Source: DASUPK01 sp963743575
GTDB taxonomy: Bacteria; Actinomycetota; Thermoleophilia; Solirubrobacterales; 70-9
Direction: 5' to 3'
Assembly (NCBI GenBank): GCA_963743575.1
Contig: CAVUQC010000004.1
Location: forward strand, 372,001 to 436,000
Length of the DNA: 64,000 bases
Made by a program: the position numbers and the translations under genes. The notes under the pieces were generated by a model that was given only the letters and a program-made list of their open reading frames with translations, did not search any database and had not been told where the DNA came from. Of the stretch, positions 25,600 to 33,832 are shown piece by piece. Positions within the stretch are counted from its first letter, which is position 1; every line of letters begins with the position of its first letter.

Positions 25600-26793
25600 C
25601 TACTTCGTGTTGTCGTCGACGACCTGCTTCAGGGCGTCGATCTGGTCGTTCACGTTCTGCTTCACGACCTGGTCAAGATTGATCTTCCCGCCGCTGTTGC
25701 CCGAGGCCAGAACCACGATCGCTGCGACCACGGCGGCCAGCAGCAGGATCGCGATCAGGGCAAGGAGGTTCCGGGCAATCCGCGGAGCGCGTCGGCGCCG
25801 CGGCTGCTGGGCCGGGGCCTGGCGCCCTCTCGGCTGCACGGGCCGGCGCTGTCGCTGGGTGCGGGTGCGCGGCATGTGTCGCGTGGCCGAGGTCGGCGAG
25901 TCGCCGCCGAGCACCCGGGTCTGCGCGGTCCGGACGGGCGATTCGCCGGTGAGTCCGCGGCGCAGCGCGTCCGCGAGCTCGCCCGCAGCGGCGAAGCGCC
26001 GCGAGGGATCCGACTCGAGCGCGACCAGCACGGCATCTCCGACGGCCTCCGGCACTCCCTCGCTGTAGGAACTGGGGTGAAGGGGCTGCTCGGACTGCTG
26101 GCGAACCGCCAGCTCGGCGAGGGATGCGCCCTCGTACGGGAGGCGACCGGTGAGGAACTGGTAGATCACGACGCCGAGGGAGTAGACGTCAGTGGACGGG
26201 TTCGCCTCGTCTCCGCGCGCCTGCTCGGGGGCCAGGTAGGCCGCTGTTCCGACGACCGAGCCGACCTGGGTGATTCGCGTCTGCTCGCTTGCTCGCGCGA
26301 TGCCGAAGTCGGCCAGCTTCACCGTCATGTCCCCGCCGCCGGCCGGGCCGCCGATGATCATCAGGTTCCCCGGCTTGACGTCGCGGTGGATGATCCCGTG
26401 GCGGTGGGCGTAGTCGAGGCCGGCGCAGGCCTGCACGCCGATCTCGACAGAGGTCTCGGGGTCCAGCTTGCCCTCCGCCTGGAGCAGCTGGGCGCCGGAG
26501 CGCCCCCGCACGTACTCCATGACGATGTAGTACTGGCCGCCGTCGTTGCCCGTGTCGTAGACCTGCACGATGTTCGGGTGGACGAGCTTCGCGACCGCCA
26601 GCGCCTCGCGGCGGAAGCGGGCGACGAACCGGTCGTCGTCGGAGAGGTGCTCGGCGAGGATCTTCACCGCGACGGTGCGCTCGAGGATCGTGTCGGTGGC
26701 ACGGAAGACGGTCGACATCCCACCTGATCCCAGGCGGTCCTCGATCCGATAGCGGTCGGAGATCAGCTCACCCTTGGGGCTGCGCGGGCTCAC
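25600..26793 (-). CDS. Membrane Ser/Thr protein kinase (PknB-like, no PASTA repeats)
   Basis: A 397-residue Hanks-type kinase. Residues 14-275 are the catalytic domain: LGSGGMSTVFRATD (Gly loop), TVAVKIL (ATP Lys near 44), IIHRDVKPGNLM (HRD), KLADFGIAR (DFG), GTAAYLAPEQARG (APE) and the expected activation loop Thr residues. A basic, Pro/Arg-rich juxtamembrane stretch (about 290-345) leads to one helix (about 346-366) and only about 30 external residues rich in Asp, Gln and Asn, with no PASTA repeats. The GTG start overlaps the stop of the upstream lipoprotein gene (GTGA), so sensor and kinase are made together. Targets are unknown. Confidence 0.92.
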   Translation of the reverse strand: MSPRSPKGELISDRYRIEDRLGSGGMSTVFRATDTILERTVAVKILAEHLSDDDRFVARFRREALAVAKLVHPNIVQVYDTGNDGGQYYIVMEYVRGRSGAQLLQAEGKLDPETSVEIGVQACAGLDYAHRHGIIHRDVKPGNLMIIGGPAGGGDMTVKLADFGIARASEQTRITQVGSVVGTAAYLAPEQARGDEANPSTDVYSLGVVIYQFLTGRLPYEGASLAELAVRQQSEQPLHPSSYSEGVPEAVGDAVLVALESDPSRRFAAAGELADALRRGLTGESPVRTAQTRVLGGDSPTSATRHMPRTRTQRQRRPVQPRGRQAPAQQPRRRRAPRIARNLLALIAILLLAAVVAAIVVLASGNSGGKINLDQVVKQNVNDQIDALKQVVDDNTK

Positions 26794-27290
26794 AGTCCTC
26801 CCGGTCCGATCCCGCCCGAGCCTCCGGTGGTGGTGCTCGGTCCGGTCTGAGTCTGGGTGGTCGTCGTCGGCTGGGTCTGGGTACGCGTCGTCGTTGTGGG
26901 CTGCGTCTTGACGGTCGTTGTCGACTCAGTGGTCGAGGGAGTGCTGGTGGTGGTCTCGGGCGTGGTTGTCCTGCCCTGGCATTGATTCGGGTCAGCGAGC
27001 AGCACCTTGAGCTGGTTGGCCCCGTTGTTCAGGGCGCTCTTGACGTCGGAGTTCACCGAGGACGGCAGCTCCTGGACGTCGGCGATCAGATCGTCGGTCT
27101 TGTCCGACGCGACGAGGCAGCTACCGACCTGGACGTTGGCTGCGATCTCGTCGATCTTGGAGCTCAGGACTGCAGCCTCCTGTGCGGTGAGCGACGGGTC
27201 CGGGCTGCTGGATCCTCCGCAGCCCAGAATCCCCGCGGCGGCGGCCGCCAGGAACAGGGCAAGCACTATCGGCCGGAGCGAATTCGGCAT
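26790..27290 (-). CDS. Lipoprotein with Thr-rich tail, coupled to the Ser/Thr kinase
   Basis: A 166-residue lipoprotein: MPNSLRPIVLALFLAAAAAG then ILGC as lipobox, a roughly 75-residue globular part with two helices (SLTAQEAAVLSSKIDEIAAN and VNSDVKSALNNGANQLKVLL) and two Cys, then about 65 residues of Thr/Gln/Pro/Gly repeats ending in a Gly-rich tail. ATG at 27290 is chosen because the signal peptide follows directly; the frame is open upstream but shadows the phosphoesterase. The Thr-rich tail is a likely wall-spanning or glycosylated segment. It could be an external partner or a substrate of the kinase encoded next. Confidence 0.72.
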   Translation of the reverse strand: MPNSLRPIVLALFLAAAAAGILGCGGSSSPDPSLTAQEAAVLSSKIDEIAANVQVGSCLVASDKTDDLIADVQELPSSVNSDVKSALNNGANQLKVLLADPNQCQGRTTTPETTTSTPSTTESTTTVKTQPTTTTRTQTQPTTTTQTQTGPSTTTGGSGGIGPGGL

Positions 27291-27346
27291 CGCGGCGATA
27301 CTAGCCGGGGCGCCTGAATGTCCATCCCTCATCCGTTTCGGCGCCA

Positions 27347-28084
27347 TCATTGGCCCACGTAGAGGCGGTCGGCGAGCAATTCGGGGAGACCCGCCTCGCG
27401 GATCGCCTCTGCCGCCGTGTCGATGTCGTAGCCGACGCGGTGGTAGCCGGCCTTCCATTCGTCCGTGTCCAGCTCCAGCCAGGCCGCGCGCGGATCGCCG
27501 TCGCGAGGCTGGCCCACGCTCCCCGGGTTGAGTAGCCAGCGATGCTCCGAGAGGTCCATGACCCGGCCGTCCTCGGCCTGTCCGCCGCCGTCGGCGCCGG
27601 GAGGCCCGTCGGTGTCGGAGAACCAGAGGGCGACGTGCGAATGGCCGATGAAGCTCACCCTCGAGGCCTGCTCGGCGATGCACTCACGGGCCTGGTCGAC
27701 CGCGAGCACGTACTCCCAGACCGGGTCGCGCGGGGACGCGTGGTAGAGCCCGACGTCGTGCTCTGTGTTCTCCGGCCGCTGCGCCTTCAGGAAGTCGATC
27801 GTGGAGTCATTGGAATTGGCGCGGGTCCATTCGACGGCCGCTGCGGCCGAGGCTGAGAAGACCTCGGTGCTGATCTCCCCCGTGACGGCGAGGTCGTGGT
27901 TCCCGACCAGGCTGAGCTCGCAGCGCTCGGAGACCAGCTTCACGCACTCGTCGGGCTGCGCACCGTATCCGACGACGTCGCCCAGGCACCAGCGGCGCTC
28001 GATCCCGGCCTCGTCGATCGCCGAGAGGACGGCTTCGAGGGCCGGCAGGTTGCTGTGGATGTCGGTCAGGATCGCGACTTTCAC
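27347..28084 (-). CDS. Calcineurin-like metallophosphoesterase (YfcE/DODA-type)
   Basis: A 245-residue phosphoesterase with all metal motifs: TDIHSN (D-x-H, residue 8), WCLGDVVGYG, LVGNHD near 61, and FIGHSHV near 146. The single-domain layout is that of small MPP phosphodiesterases similar to YfcE, or diadenosine tetraphosphatase-like proteins. Substrate is unknown. It ends 56 nt from the start of the lipoprotein gene on the same strand and may be co-transcribed with it. It is divergent from the M48 protease gene. Confidence 0.87.
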   Translation of the reverse strand: MKVAILTDIHSNLPALEAVLSAIDEAGIERRWCLGDVVGYGAQPDECVKLVSERCELSLVGNHDLAVTGEISTEVFSASAAAAVEWTRANSNDSTIDFLKAQRPENTEHDVGLYHASPRDPVWEYVLAVDQARECIAEQASRVSFIGHSHVALWFSDTDGPPGADGGGQAEDGRVMDLSEHRWLLNPGSVGQPRDGDPRAAWLELDTDEWKAGYHRVGYDIDTAAEAIREAGLPELLADRLYVGQ

Positions 28085-28102
28085 GGGGTTTCCGCTCTTA
28101 AG

Positions 28103-28119
28103 GGCCCCCCAAGGGGGCC
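28103..28119. other. Strong GC hairpin in a divergent promoter region
   Basis: GGCCCCC (28103-28109) and GGGGGCC (28113-28119) form a perfect 7-bp stem with a CAA loop, followed by GTTTATCG on the + strand. It lies in the 50-nt gap between two divergent start codons, where a terminator is not expected, so it may sit in the 5' leader of one or both mRNAs. Confidence 0.35.
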
Positions 28120-28134
28120 GTTTATCGTAGGGCG

Positions 28135-29385
28135 GTGCCCGGCCGATCGTCGTCCATATGGGTGCGCCTGGGCGTCACCGCCGTCGCGGCGGTGGTTGTC
28201 GCCGAAGGCGCCGCCTGGCTGCTCCGTCCCCGTGACATAGAGCAGCCCGTCAGTGTGGACGAGAACGCCTACTTCTCCCACGCCGAGCTCACCAAGGCTC
28301 GCGACTACGGCTCGGGGCAGCGTCTGATCCTGGTGAGTGGCCTGCTCGCCGAGACCGTGGTCCTGGTCCTGCTTGCCACCGGACGGCCCGCGGTCAGCCG
28401 GAGGGTGCTGGAGCGGCTCGGCCAGCGCCCGGTGCTCGGTGGCGCCGCCGCGGCGGCTGGCCTCTCGGTGACCGTGGCCGCGGTCACGCTTCCCTTCGGC
28501 ATCTGGGCCCACGAGCGCTCCGTCGACGTCGGCCTCTCGACCCAATCCATCGGCGGCTTCCTGAGCGATTGGGGGAAGGGCACCGCGATCGGCGCCGTGC
28601 TCGCCGGACTCGTGGGCACCTTCGGGCTCTGGCTGATGCGCCGGTTCGGCTCGCGCTGGTGGATTCCGGGCAGCGCCGCGGTGCTCGCCGGAGCGGCGAT
28701 CGTGACCTGGCTGGCCCCGGTCGTGATCGCGCCGCTGTTCAACAAGTTCGACGAGCTTCCGCCCGGGCAGGCACGGAGCGACGTCCTCGAGCTGGCCAAG
28801 AAGGCCGGGGTGGACGTCGGGCACGTCTACGAGGTGGACGCGAGCAAGCGGACCACTGCGATCAACGCCTACGTCAACGGCCTCGGGTCCTCCAAGCAGG
28901 TCGTGCTCTACGACACGCTGGTCCACGACCTGAACCGGGGCGAGCGCCGGGCGGTCGTCGCACACGAGCTCGGGCACGTCCACGGCAACGACATCCAGCG
29001 CGGGCTGCTCTTCGTCGCGATCGTCACGCCGCTCTCGCTCGTCTTCATCTCGTTGATGGCGAATGGGATCGCCAGCCGCCGTGGCGCCCAGCCCGGAACC
29101 CCCGCGTTTCTGCCCGCCCTTGCCCTGGCCATCGTGGCGACCTCCTTCGTGGTCGGGATCGCGGGCAATCAGCTCTCGCGCGCGGTCGAGTCCCGTGCCG
29201 ACACGTTCTCCCTCCAGCTCACGAACGACCCCAGGGGCATGATCGGGCTCCAGCAGCAGCTCGCGGACCGCAACCTCTCTGACCCCGATCCGCCCGGGGC
29301 CTTCAGCTTTCTCTTCGGCACGCACCCATCAGCGGTCGACCGGATCGGCGCCGCGGTTGCCTGGCAGCAGGGCGAGCGGCCTTGA
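28135..29385 (+). CDS. M48 family zinc metalloprotease (Ste24/CAAX-like)
   Basis: A 416-residue polytopic membrane protease. It has an N-terminal helix, three more before residue 200, then the zinc site VVAHELGHVHGND (H-E-x-x-H, near 278) and the third ligand in AVESRADTFSLQL near 351, with two helices between them. The overall layout, including FNKFDELP before the catalytic domain, is that of Ste24-type M48A peptidases. Bacterial members process or degrade membrane proteins. The start is GTG at 28135. Its stop overlaps the rlmH start. Confidence 0.92.
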   Translation: MPGRSSSIWVRLGVTAVAAVVVAEGAAWLLRPRDIEQPVSVDENAYFSHAELTKARDYGSGQRLILVSGLLAETVVLVLLATGRPAVSRRVLERLGQRPVLGGAAAAAGLSVTVAAVTLPFGIWAHERSVDVGLSTQSIGGFLSDWGKGTAIGAVLAGLVGTFGLWLMRRFGSRWWIPGSAAVLAGAAIVTWLAPVVIAPLFNKFDELPPGQARSDVLELAKKAGVDVGHVYEVDASKRTTAINAYVNGLGSSKQVVLYDTLVHDLNRGERRAVVAHELGHVHGNDIQRGLLFVAIVTPLSLVFISLMANGIASRRGAQPGTPAFLPALALAIVATSFVVGIAGNQLSRAVESRADTFSLQLTNDPRGMIGLQQQLADRNLSDPDPPGAFSFLFGTHPSAVDRIGAAVAWQQGERP

Positions 29386-29798
29386 AGGTCACGATCGTGG
29401 TGGTGGGGAAGGTCAAGGCGCCCTTCACGGAGGCGGACGCGCACTACCGCAAGATGCTCCAGCGCCACCAGCCGGTTGACGTGATCGAGGTGCGCGACGA
29501 GGTCAACATCGAGGGCCGAATCCCGACCCGCGCGCACGTGGTCGCCCTCGATCGCGGCGGTCGCGCGCTCAGCTCGAAGGCCTGGGCGAGCTGGCTCTCC
29601 GAGCGCCGAATCGACGCCCAGGACATCTGCTTCCTGATCGGCGGCCCGGAGGGGCTGTCCGCCCGGACGATGGCTCTGGTCGACGAGCGGATCTCGCTCG
29701 GGCCGCAGACGATGGCTCATCAGCTCGCGCGGGTCGTTCTGCTGGAGCAGCTCTTCCGCGCCACCAAGATCGCGGCTCGCGAGCCGTACCACCTGTAG
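29382..29798 (+). CDS. rlmH: 23S rRNA (pseudouridine1915-N3)-methyltransferase RlmH
   Basis: A 138-residue SPOUT methyltransferase of the RlmH family, which methylates pseudouridine 1915 in helix 69 of 23S rRNA. MKVTIVVVGKVK at the N-terminus, FLIGGPEGLS near 85 (SAM knot) and the C-terminal ARVVLLEQLFRATKI are conserved. The family usually has about 155 residues, so this copy is slightly short. TTG at 29382 overlaps the upstream TGA and is supported by the conserved N-terminal strand. Confidence 0.93.
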   Translation: MKVTIVVVGKVKAPFTEADAHYRKMLQRHQPVDVIEVRDEVNIEGRIPTRAHVVALDRGGRALSSKAWASWLSERRIDAQDICFLIGGPEGLSARTMALVDERISLGPQTMAHQLARVVLLEQLFRATKIAAREPYHL

Positions 29799-29826
29799 CT
29801 CGGGTCGATCCGTAGGATCGATCCCG

Positions 29827-31629
29827 ATGGCCGATCCCGTCGCACAGCTCCGCTCCGCAGTCGAGGCAGCGGCCGCGTCGCTGCGCGACGGAGCCGAGGC
29901 GCCCGGATCGCAGCCCACCCTGGAGCGCCCGCCGAAGCCCGAATTCGGCGACTACTCGACCAACGCCGCGATGCTGCTTGCGCCCACCCTGGGCGAGCAG
30001 CCGCGCGGGACCGCCGAGAAGCTGGCGGAGGAGCTCGGCCGGAGCCTGGCGGGCACGATCGAGAAGGTCGAGGTTGCGGGCCCGGGTTTCCTCAACCTCT
30101 TCCTCTCGGAGGACTGGTACCGGCGGGCGGCGGACGAGCTAGCGGCGGGCGGCGACGACCTCGGGCGGCCGGTTCCATCCGAGGTGACGAGGGAGCGGAT
30201 CAACGTCGAGTTCGTCTCCGCCAACCCGACCGGCCCGATCACCGCGGCCGGCGGCAGGGGCGCGGCCCTGGGGGATTCGATCGCGCGGATCCTCGAGTTC
30301 ACCGGGCATCCGATGACGCGCGAGTACTACACAAACGACCGCGGCGGTCAGATCGACCGCTTCGCCGCTTCGATCGCCGCCCGGATGAAGGGCGAGCCGG
30401 TCCCGGAGGACGGATACGAGGGGGACTACGTCGTGGAGATCGCCGAGAGCCTCGAGCAGGAGGGGCTCAGCCCCGACGACCTGGACCAGGTCGGGCGCCG
30501 CGGCATCGCCCTCATGCTGGCGGCGGCCGAGGAGACGCTCCGCCGCTACGGCGTCGTCTTCGACACCTGGTCCTCGGAGCGCGCCCTGCACGAGTCGGGG
30601 TCCGTCGAGCGTGCCCTGGAACAGGCTCGCGAGGGCGGCCACGTCTACAAGAGCGAGGGTGCCACCTGGCTGCGCACGACCAGCTTCGGCGACGACAAGG
30701 ACCGCGTCCTGGTCCGCTCGGACGGCGACCCCACCTATCTCCTCTCCGACCTCGCCTACCACCGGGACAAGCTCGAGCGCGGCTCGGACCGGCTGATTGA
30801 CGTCCTCGGCGCCGATCACCACGGCTACGTCGAGCGTCTGCGGGCCGCGCTGGCGGTCCTCGGCTACGACCCGGAGGCGCTGGAGGTGGCGATCATGCAG
30901 CTCGTCCATGTCGTCGAGGGCGGCGAACGCTCGCAGATGTCGAAGCGCAGCGGCGACTTCGTCACCCTCGACGAGCTGATCGACGACATCGGTACCGACG
31001 CAGCGCGCTTCTTCATGCTGCAGCGCAGCCACGACACCACGGTGGACCTCGATCTCGAACTGGCGCGCAAGACCTCGAATGAGAACCCCGTCTACTACGT
31101 CCAGTACGCCCACGCGCGCATCTCGAGCATCCTGCGCAAGGCGGGGGAGGGGGCGGAGCAGAGAGCGGCCTCCGACTTCGCTGCGCTGCCGGCGGAGCCC
31201 TCGGAGCGCGCGCTGATCAAGCGCCTCTGCGAGCTACCCGACGAGATCGCGGAGGCGGCCGCGCGCCGCGCGCCGCACCGGCTCTGCGCCTATGGGATGG
31301 AGGTGGCGCGGGACTTCCACGCCTTCTACCGCGACTGCCAGGTGGTCGGAGCCGAGGGGGAAGGGGTGGAGGAGGCGCGGCTCGGCCTCTGCCTGCTCAC
31401 CCAGCGGACGATCGCGCGCACGCTCGGGCTGCTGGGGATTTCCGCTCCAGAGTCGGATGTAGCCGGCCTGGAAGTGTCCTTCACACGAAAGCCAGCTCTC
31501 AATAACCGCGGGTGCCGACGGGCCGGGCGGGCAGCCTCGTCCGGTCGCCGTAGCGCCGCCGGGCCAGCGCGGCCCCCAGCGGGGTGCGCAAGAGCACCCA
31601 GAAGAGCGGGAGAAAGCAGAGCGCGCTGA
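29827..31629 (+). CDS. argS: Arginyl-tRNA synthetase with altered HIGH motif
   Basis: Charges tRNA-Arg. The first 100 residues are the Add-1 tRNA-binding domain (FGDYSTNAAMLLA), then the class I core with FVSANPTGP near 130 and REYYTNDRGGQID near 162, LRTTSFGDDKDRVLVRSDG, DVLGADHHGYVERLR, QMSKRSGDFVTLDEL (MSKR loop kept) and a DALR anticodon-binding domain. The HIGH signature, normally H-V-G-H after NPTGP-L, reads T-A-A-G here (139-142). The usual end LLGISAPE is followed by about 60 extra residues that are basic and unconserved and overlap the opposite-strand glycosyltransferase by 131 nt, so the true functional end is probably near 31460. Confidence 0.95.
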   Translation: MADPVAQLRSAVEAAAASLRDGAEAPGSQPTLERPPKPEFGDYSTNAAMLLAPTLGEQPRGTAEKLAEELGRSLAGTIEKVEVAGPGFLNLFLSEDWYRRAADELAAGGDDLGRPVPSEVTRERINVEFVSANPTGPITAAGGRGAALGDSIARILEFTGHPMTREYYTNDRGGQIDRFAASIAARMKGEPVPEDGYEGDYVVEIAESLEQEGLSPDDLDQVGRRGIALMLAAAEETLRRYGVVFDTWSSERALHESGSVERALEQAREGGHVYKSEGATWLRTTSFGDDKDRVLVRSDGDPTYLLSDLAYHRDKLERGSDRLIDVLGADHHGYVERLRAALAVLGYDPEALEVAIMQLVHVVEGGERSQMSKRSGDFVTLDELIDDIGTDAARFFMLQRSHDTTVDLDLELARKTSNENPVYYVQYAHARISSILRKAGEGAEQRAASDFAALPAEPSERALIKRLCELPDEIAEAAARRAPHRLCAYGMEVARDFHAFYRDCQVVGAEGEGVEEARLGLCLLTQRTIARTLGLLGISAPESDVAGLEVSFTRKPALNNRGCRRAGRAASSGRRSAAGPARPPAGCARAPRRAGESRAR

Positions 31630-32500
31630 CCGTGGCGCCGTGAAAGCGCCGGAAATCGCCCAAGGTCGGATGGTAGAAGTCTTCGTTTTGCCGCATGAAT
31701 ACGACCTTCTTGTACACCTCGCGCATCAACGAGAGGCGGCGAGCGTAAATCCAGAAACGCGTCCGCAGGTCGAGCCGCCCGCGCGAGAGAATCTTGCGGT
31801 ACAGCGCCGGGTATTCGAAGCAATCGACCGGGGCGTGCCGCGTGTAGAACCAGTATCCCGGCTGATCGGTGTCGTCGGCGGTGCCGATCCGTACAACGTC
31901 CCGGCTGGCAGCCACGATCGGCCCGGCGAGGCAAGCGTCGACGAAGCCGTCGAGCTGCGGGAGACTCATCTCCGGCGGGTAGGCGGCATAGGAATAGGAC
32001 TCCCAGAACTCCCGCCGCCATACGACCCGCGAGATGAACGCCGGCACGTTCACGGACACGTCGCGCAGCCAATCGAAGCTGTTCGGCAACACCGCGGCGG
32101 TGCCGTACCTTGAATTGAGCCGGTCGCAGAAGAGAATTGCTCGAGCGCCACACCGATCCGCCAGCGATGTGACGGCGTCCAGCACGGCAAAGGCGTCGGC
32201 AGTCAGGTGGTCGTCGTCGCTGACGATGAAGACGTATTGTCCCGTCGCCCCTTCAGTGCAGGCCTGAATGTTGTCGTAGGCGCCGAGGTTCGCCGGGTTG
32301 CGTTGGTAACGCCAATTCGGCTCGCCCCGGTGGCCGGCGCGGAACGCCTCGCCGACGCCGTGTGGGCTGGCGTCGTCGCGGACGCGCAATTCGTAGTTGA
32401 GCGCATGCCCTTGCGAGCGCACCGAGTCGAGCAACGGCCCGAGAGTCGCCCCGCGCCAGGCTGGGATGCAGATCGACAGACGCGGCTGGTCCGGCGTCAC
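31499..32500 (-). CDS. Glycosyltransferase family 2
   Basis: A 333-residue inverting glycosyltransferase with a GT-A fold. LSICIPAWRGATLGPLLDSV opens the domain, RVRDDASPHG carries an acidic nucleotide-binding Asp, and FIVSDDDHLTADAF holds the D-x-D metal motif near 97. The C-terminal part ends with one hydrophobic stretch (LCFLPLFWVLL) and a basic tail. Compared with its neighbours the 5' half is a little less GC-rich. It is the first gene of the surface-polysaccharide region and converges with argS, whose tail overlaps it. Confidence 0.87.
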   Translation of the reverse strand: MTPDQPRLSICIPAWRGATLGPLLDSVRSQGHALNYELRVRDDASPHGVGEAFRAGHRGEPNWRYQRNPANLGAYDNIQACTEGATGQYVFIVSDDDHLTADAFAVLDAVTSLADRCGARAILFCDRLNSRYGTAAVLPNSFDWLRDVSVNVPAFISRVVWRREFWESYSYAAYPPEMSLPQLDGFVDACLAGPIVAASRDVVRIGTADDTDQPGYWFYTRHAPVDCFEYPALYRKILSRGRLDLRTRFWIYARRLSLMREVYKKVVFMRQNEDFYHPTLGDFRRFHGATVSALCFLPLFWVLLRTPLGAALARRRYGDRTRLPARPVGTRGY

Positions 32501-32573
32501 GGCACGCCCTCAGATGCGAGTGTGCGCCCGAAACTCCCGGACAGACGTGGGCGCGACCGCCAGCATCGCGCGC

Positions 32574-33290
32574 CTAGACGCCGCGTCGGCGGACCACGTG
32601 GCGCACGGTCCCGCCGATCATCCTCAGGTCCAGCCACAACGACCAGTTGGCGAGGTAGTCGTCGTCCATCTTCACCATCACGCTGAGGGGCACCCTCCAT
32701 GAGCCGGCAAGCTGCCAGGGGCCCGTGAGGCCCGGACGCGCCTGAAGCCGGATCGTGTCGGGGTCGACCAGGGCGTCCTCCTCGGGCGGCAACGGCCGAG
32801 GCCCGACGAGGCTCATCGTCCCGGTCAGCACCTGAAAGAGCTGGGGCAGCTCATCGAGCGAGGTCGAGCGCAGGTAGCGGCCCGAACGCGTCAGGCGGGG
32901 ATCGTTCTGCATCTTGAAGAGGCCGTCCGGCGCCTCGCTCAGGTGCAGCAGGTCACCGCGCTGCGTCTCCGCATCCACGACCATCGTCCTGAACTTGAGC
33001 ATCCCGAAGGGCTCGCCTCCTCTGCCGATCCGGCGAGAGCGGAACAGCACCGGCCCCCGGCTGTCGAGCTTGACCAGGAGGGTGACGAGCAGCATCACCG
33101 GTGCCAACAGGATCAGGGCCACCAGGGCCACGCCCAGATCGAATGCCCGCTTGGTGAACCCGGCGGGGCCGCTGAGGGCCGTGCCCCCTGTCTTCTCCGC
33201 CGATTCGATCGCAGGGCCCTCTGAGAGCAACGGTTTCGGGGCCCTGACGCCTTCAGTCACCTGCGACCTCCCAAGGTTCACAATGCACAA
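32574..33290 (-). CDS. Polyprenyl-phosphate hexose-1-phosphate transferase (initiating sugar transferase)
   Basis: A 238-residue bacterial sugar transferase (PF02397, WcaJ/PglC type) that puts the first sugar phosphate on undecaprenyl phosphate. TKRAFDLGVALVALILLAPVMLL is the single membrane segment, followed by FRSRRIGRGGEPFGMLKFRTM, the catalytic SLDELPQL (Asp-Glu pair) and MSLVGPRPLPPEE. It lacks the four extra N-terminal helices of WcaJ, so it is the small monotopic form with a short unstructured N-terminus. The start is TTG at 33290, with a GTG three codons inside as alternative. It would start repeat-unit assembly for this locus. Confidence 0.93.
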   Translation of the reverse strand: MCIVNLGRSQVTEGVRAPKPLLSEGPAIESAEKTGGTALSGPAGFTKRAFDLGVALVALILLAPVMLLVTLLVKLDSRGPVLFRSRRIGRGGEPFGMLKFRTMVVDAETQRGDLLHLSEAPDGLFKMQNDPRLTRSGRYLRSTSLDELPQLFQVLTGTMSLVGPRPLPPEEDALVDPDTIRLQARPGLTGPWQLAGSWRVPLSVMVKMDDDYLANWSLWLDLRMIGGTVRHVVRRRGV

Positions 33291-33323
33291 CCTAATCGAG
33301 GGCGAACCGGCGTGCGCAGCTTC

Positions 33324-33794
33324 TCAGGCGGTGTGGGCACCTCGCCGTCGCCGGACGACCGCGATCGCCACTCCTCCGGCGGCGAGCAGACCGACGACGA
33401 TGAAGACGAAGGTGGTGAGCGGATAGTCGGTCCCCGGTGCATCTCCTCCGCTGGCTGAGCCCGAGCCGGCGCCGTCACCCGAGAAGCCGGTCAGGCCGGC
33501 TCCGCCGGAGCCAAGCGACCCCTTCGCCGCGCTGGCTCCGCCGGCACCCTTCCCGGCGGTCGCCGATGTGGCGCCGCCCGTTCCTGAGGTGCCACCTCCA
33601 CCTCCACCTCCACCACCACCGCCACCACCCCCACCGTGCTTTCCGGAGGGACTGGCGCTCGGAACGTACTGGTCCACGGCAGCTTGGCCGAACGCCGACG
33701 AGGCTGCGACTAGCATCACGACCGCGGTGAGGCCCAGGGCGAGGGAAACCGCCCGTCGGCGTGGCTTCGATACCCCCGACTCCATGATCGCCAT
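33324..33794 (-). CDS. Secreted Gly-rich surface protein with C-terminal membrane anchor
   Basis: A 156-residue protein: signal peptide (RRRAVSLALGLTAVVML, likely cut after SSAFGQA), a short segment with KHG, an uninterrupted run of about 15 Gly (33592-33636), further Gly/Ser/Ala-rich repeats, then a hydrophobic helix and a basic RRRRG tail. The tail layout resembles sortase substrates, but there is no LPXTG; the residues before the helix read APGTDYPLTT. No enzymatic domain is present. ATG at 33794 (or 33785) is chosen for the signal peptide. It diverges from the following ligase gene with only 38 nt between start codons. Confidence 0.65.
   Translation of the reverse strand: MAIMESGVSKPRRRAVSLALGLTAVVMLVAASSAFGQAAVDQYVPSASPSGKHGGGGGGGGGGGGGGGTSGTGGATSATAGKGAGGASAAKGSLGSGGAGLTGFSGDGAGSGSASGGDAPGTDYPLTTFVFIVVGLLAAGGVAIAVVRRRRGAHTA
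33592..33636. repeat. Triplet repeat (CCA/CCT/CCG) coding poly-Gly
   Basis: A run of about 15 CCN triplets, mostly CCA and CCT, on the + strand encodes the poly-Gly stretch of the surface protein on the minus strand. Because the unit is a triplet, slippage would change length without breaking the frame. Confidence 0.75.
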
Positions 33795-33832
33795 CGTACA
33801 AACTGCGTTTCCCAAACCCGCGAGGTAACAAA

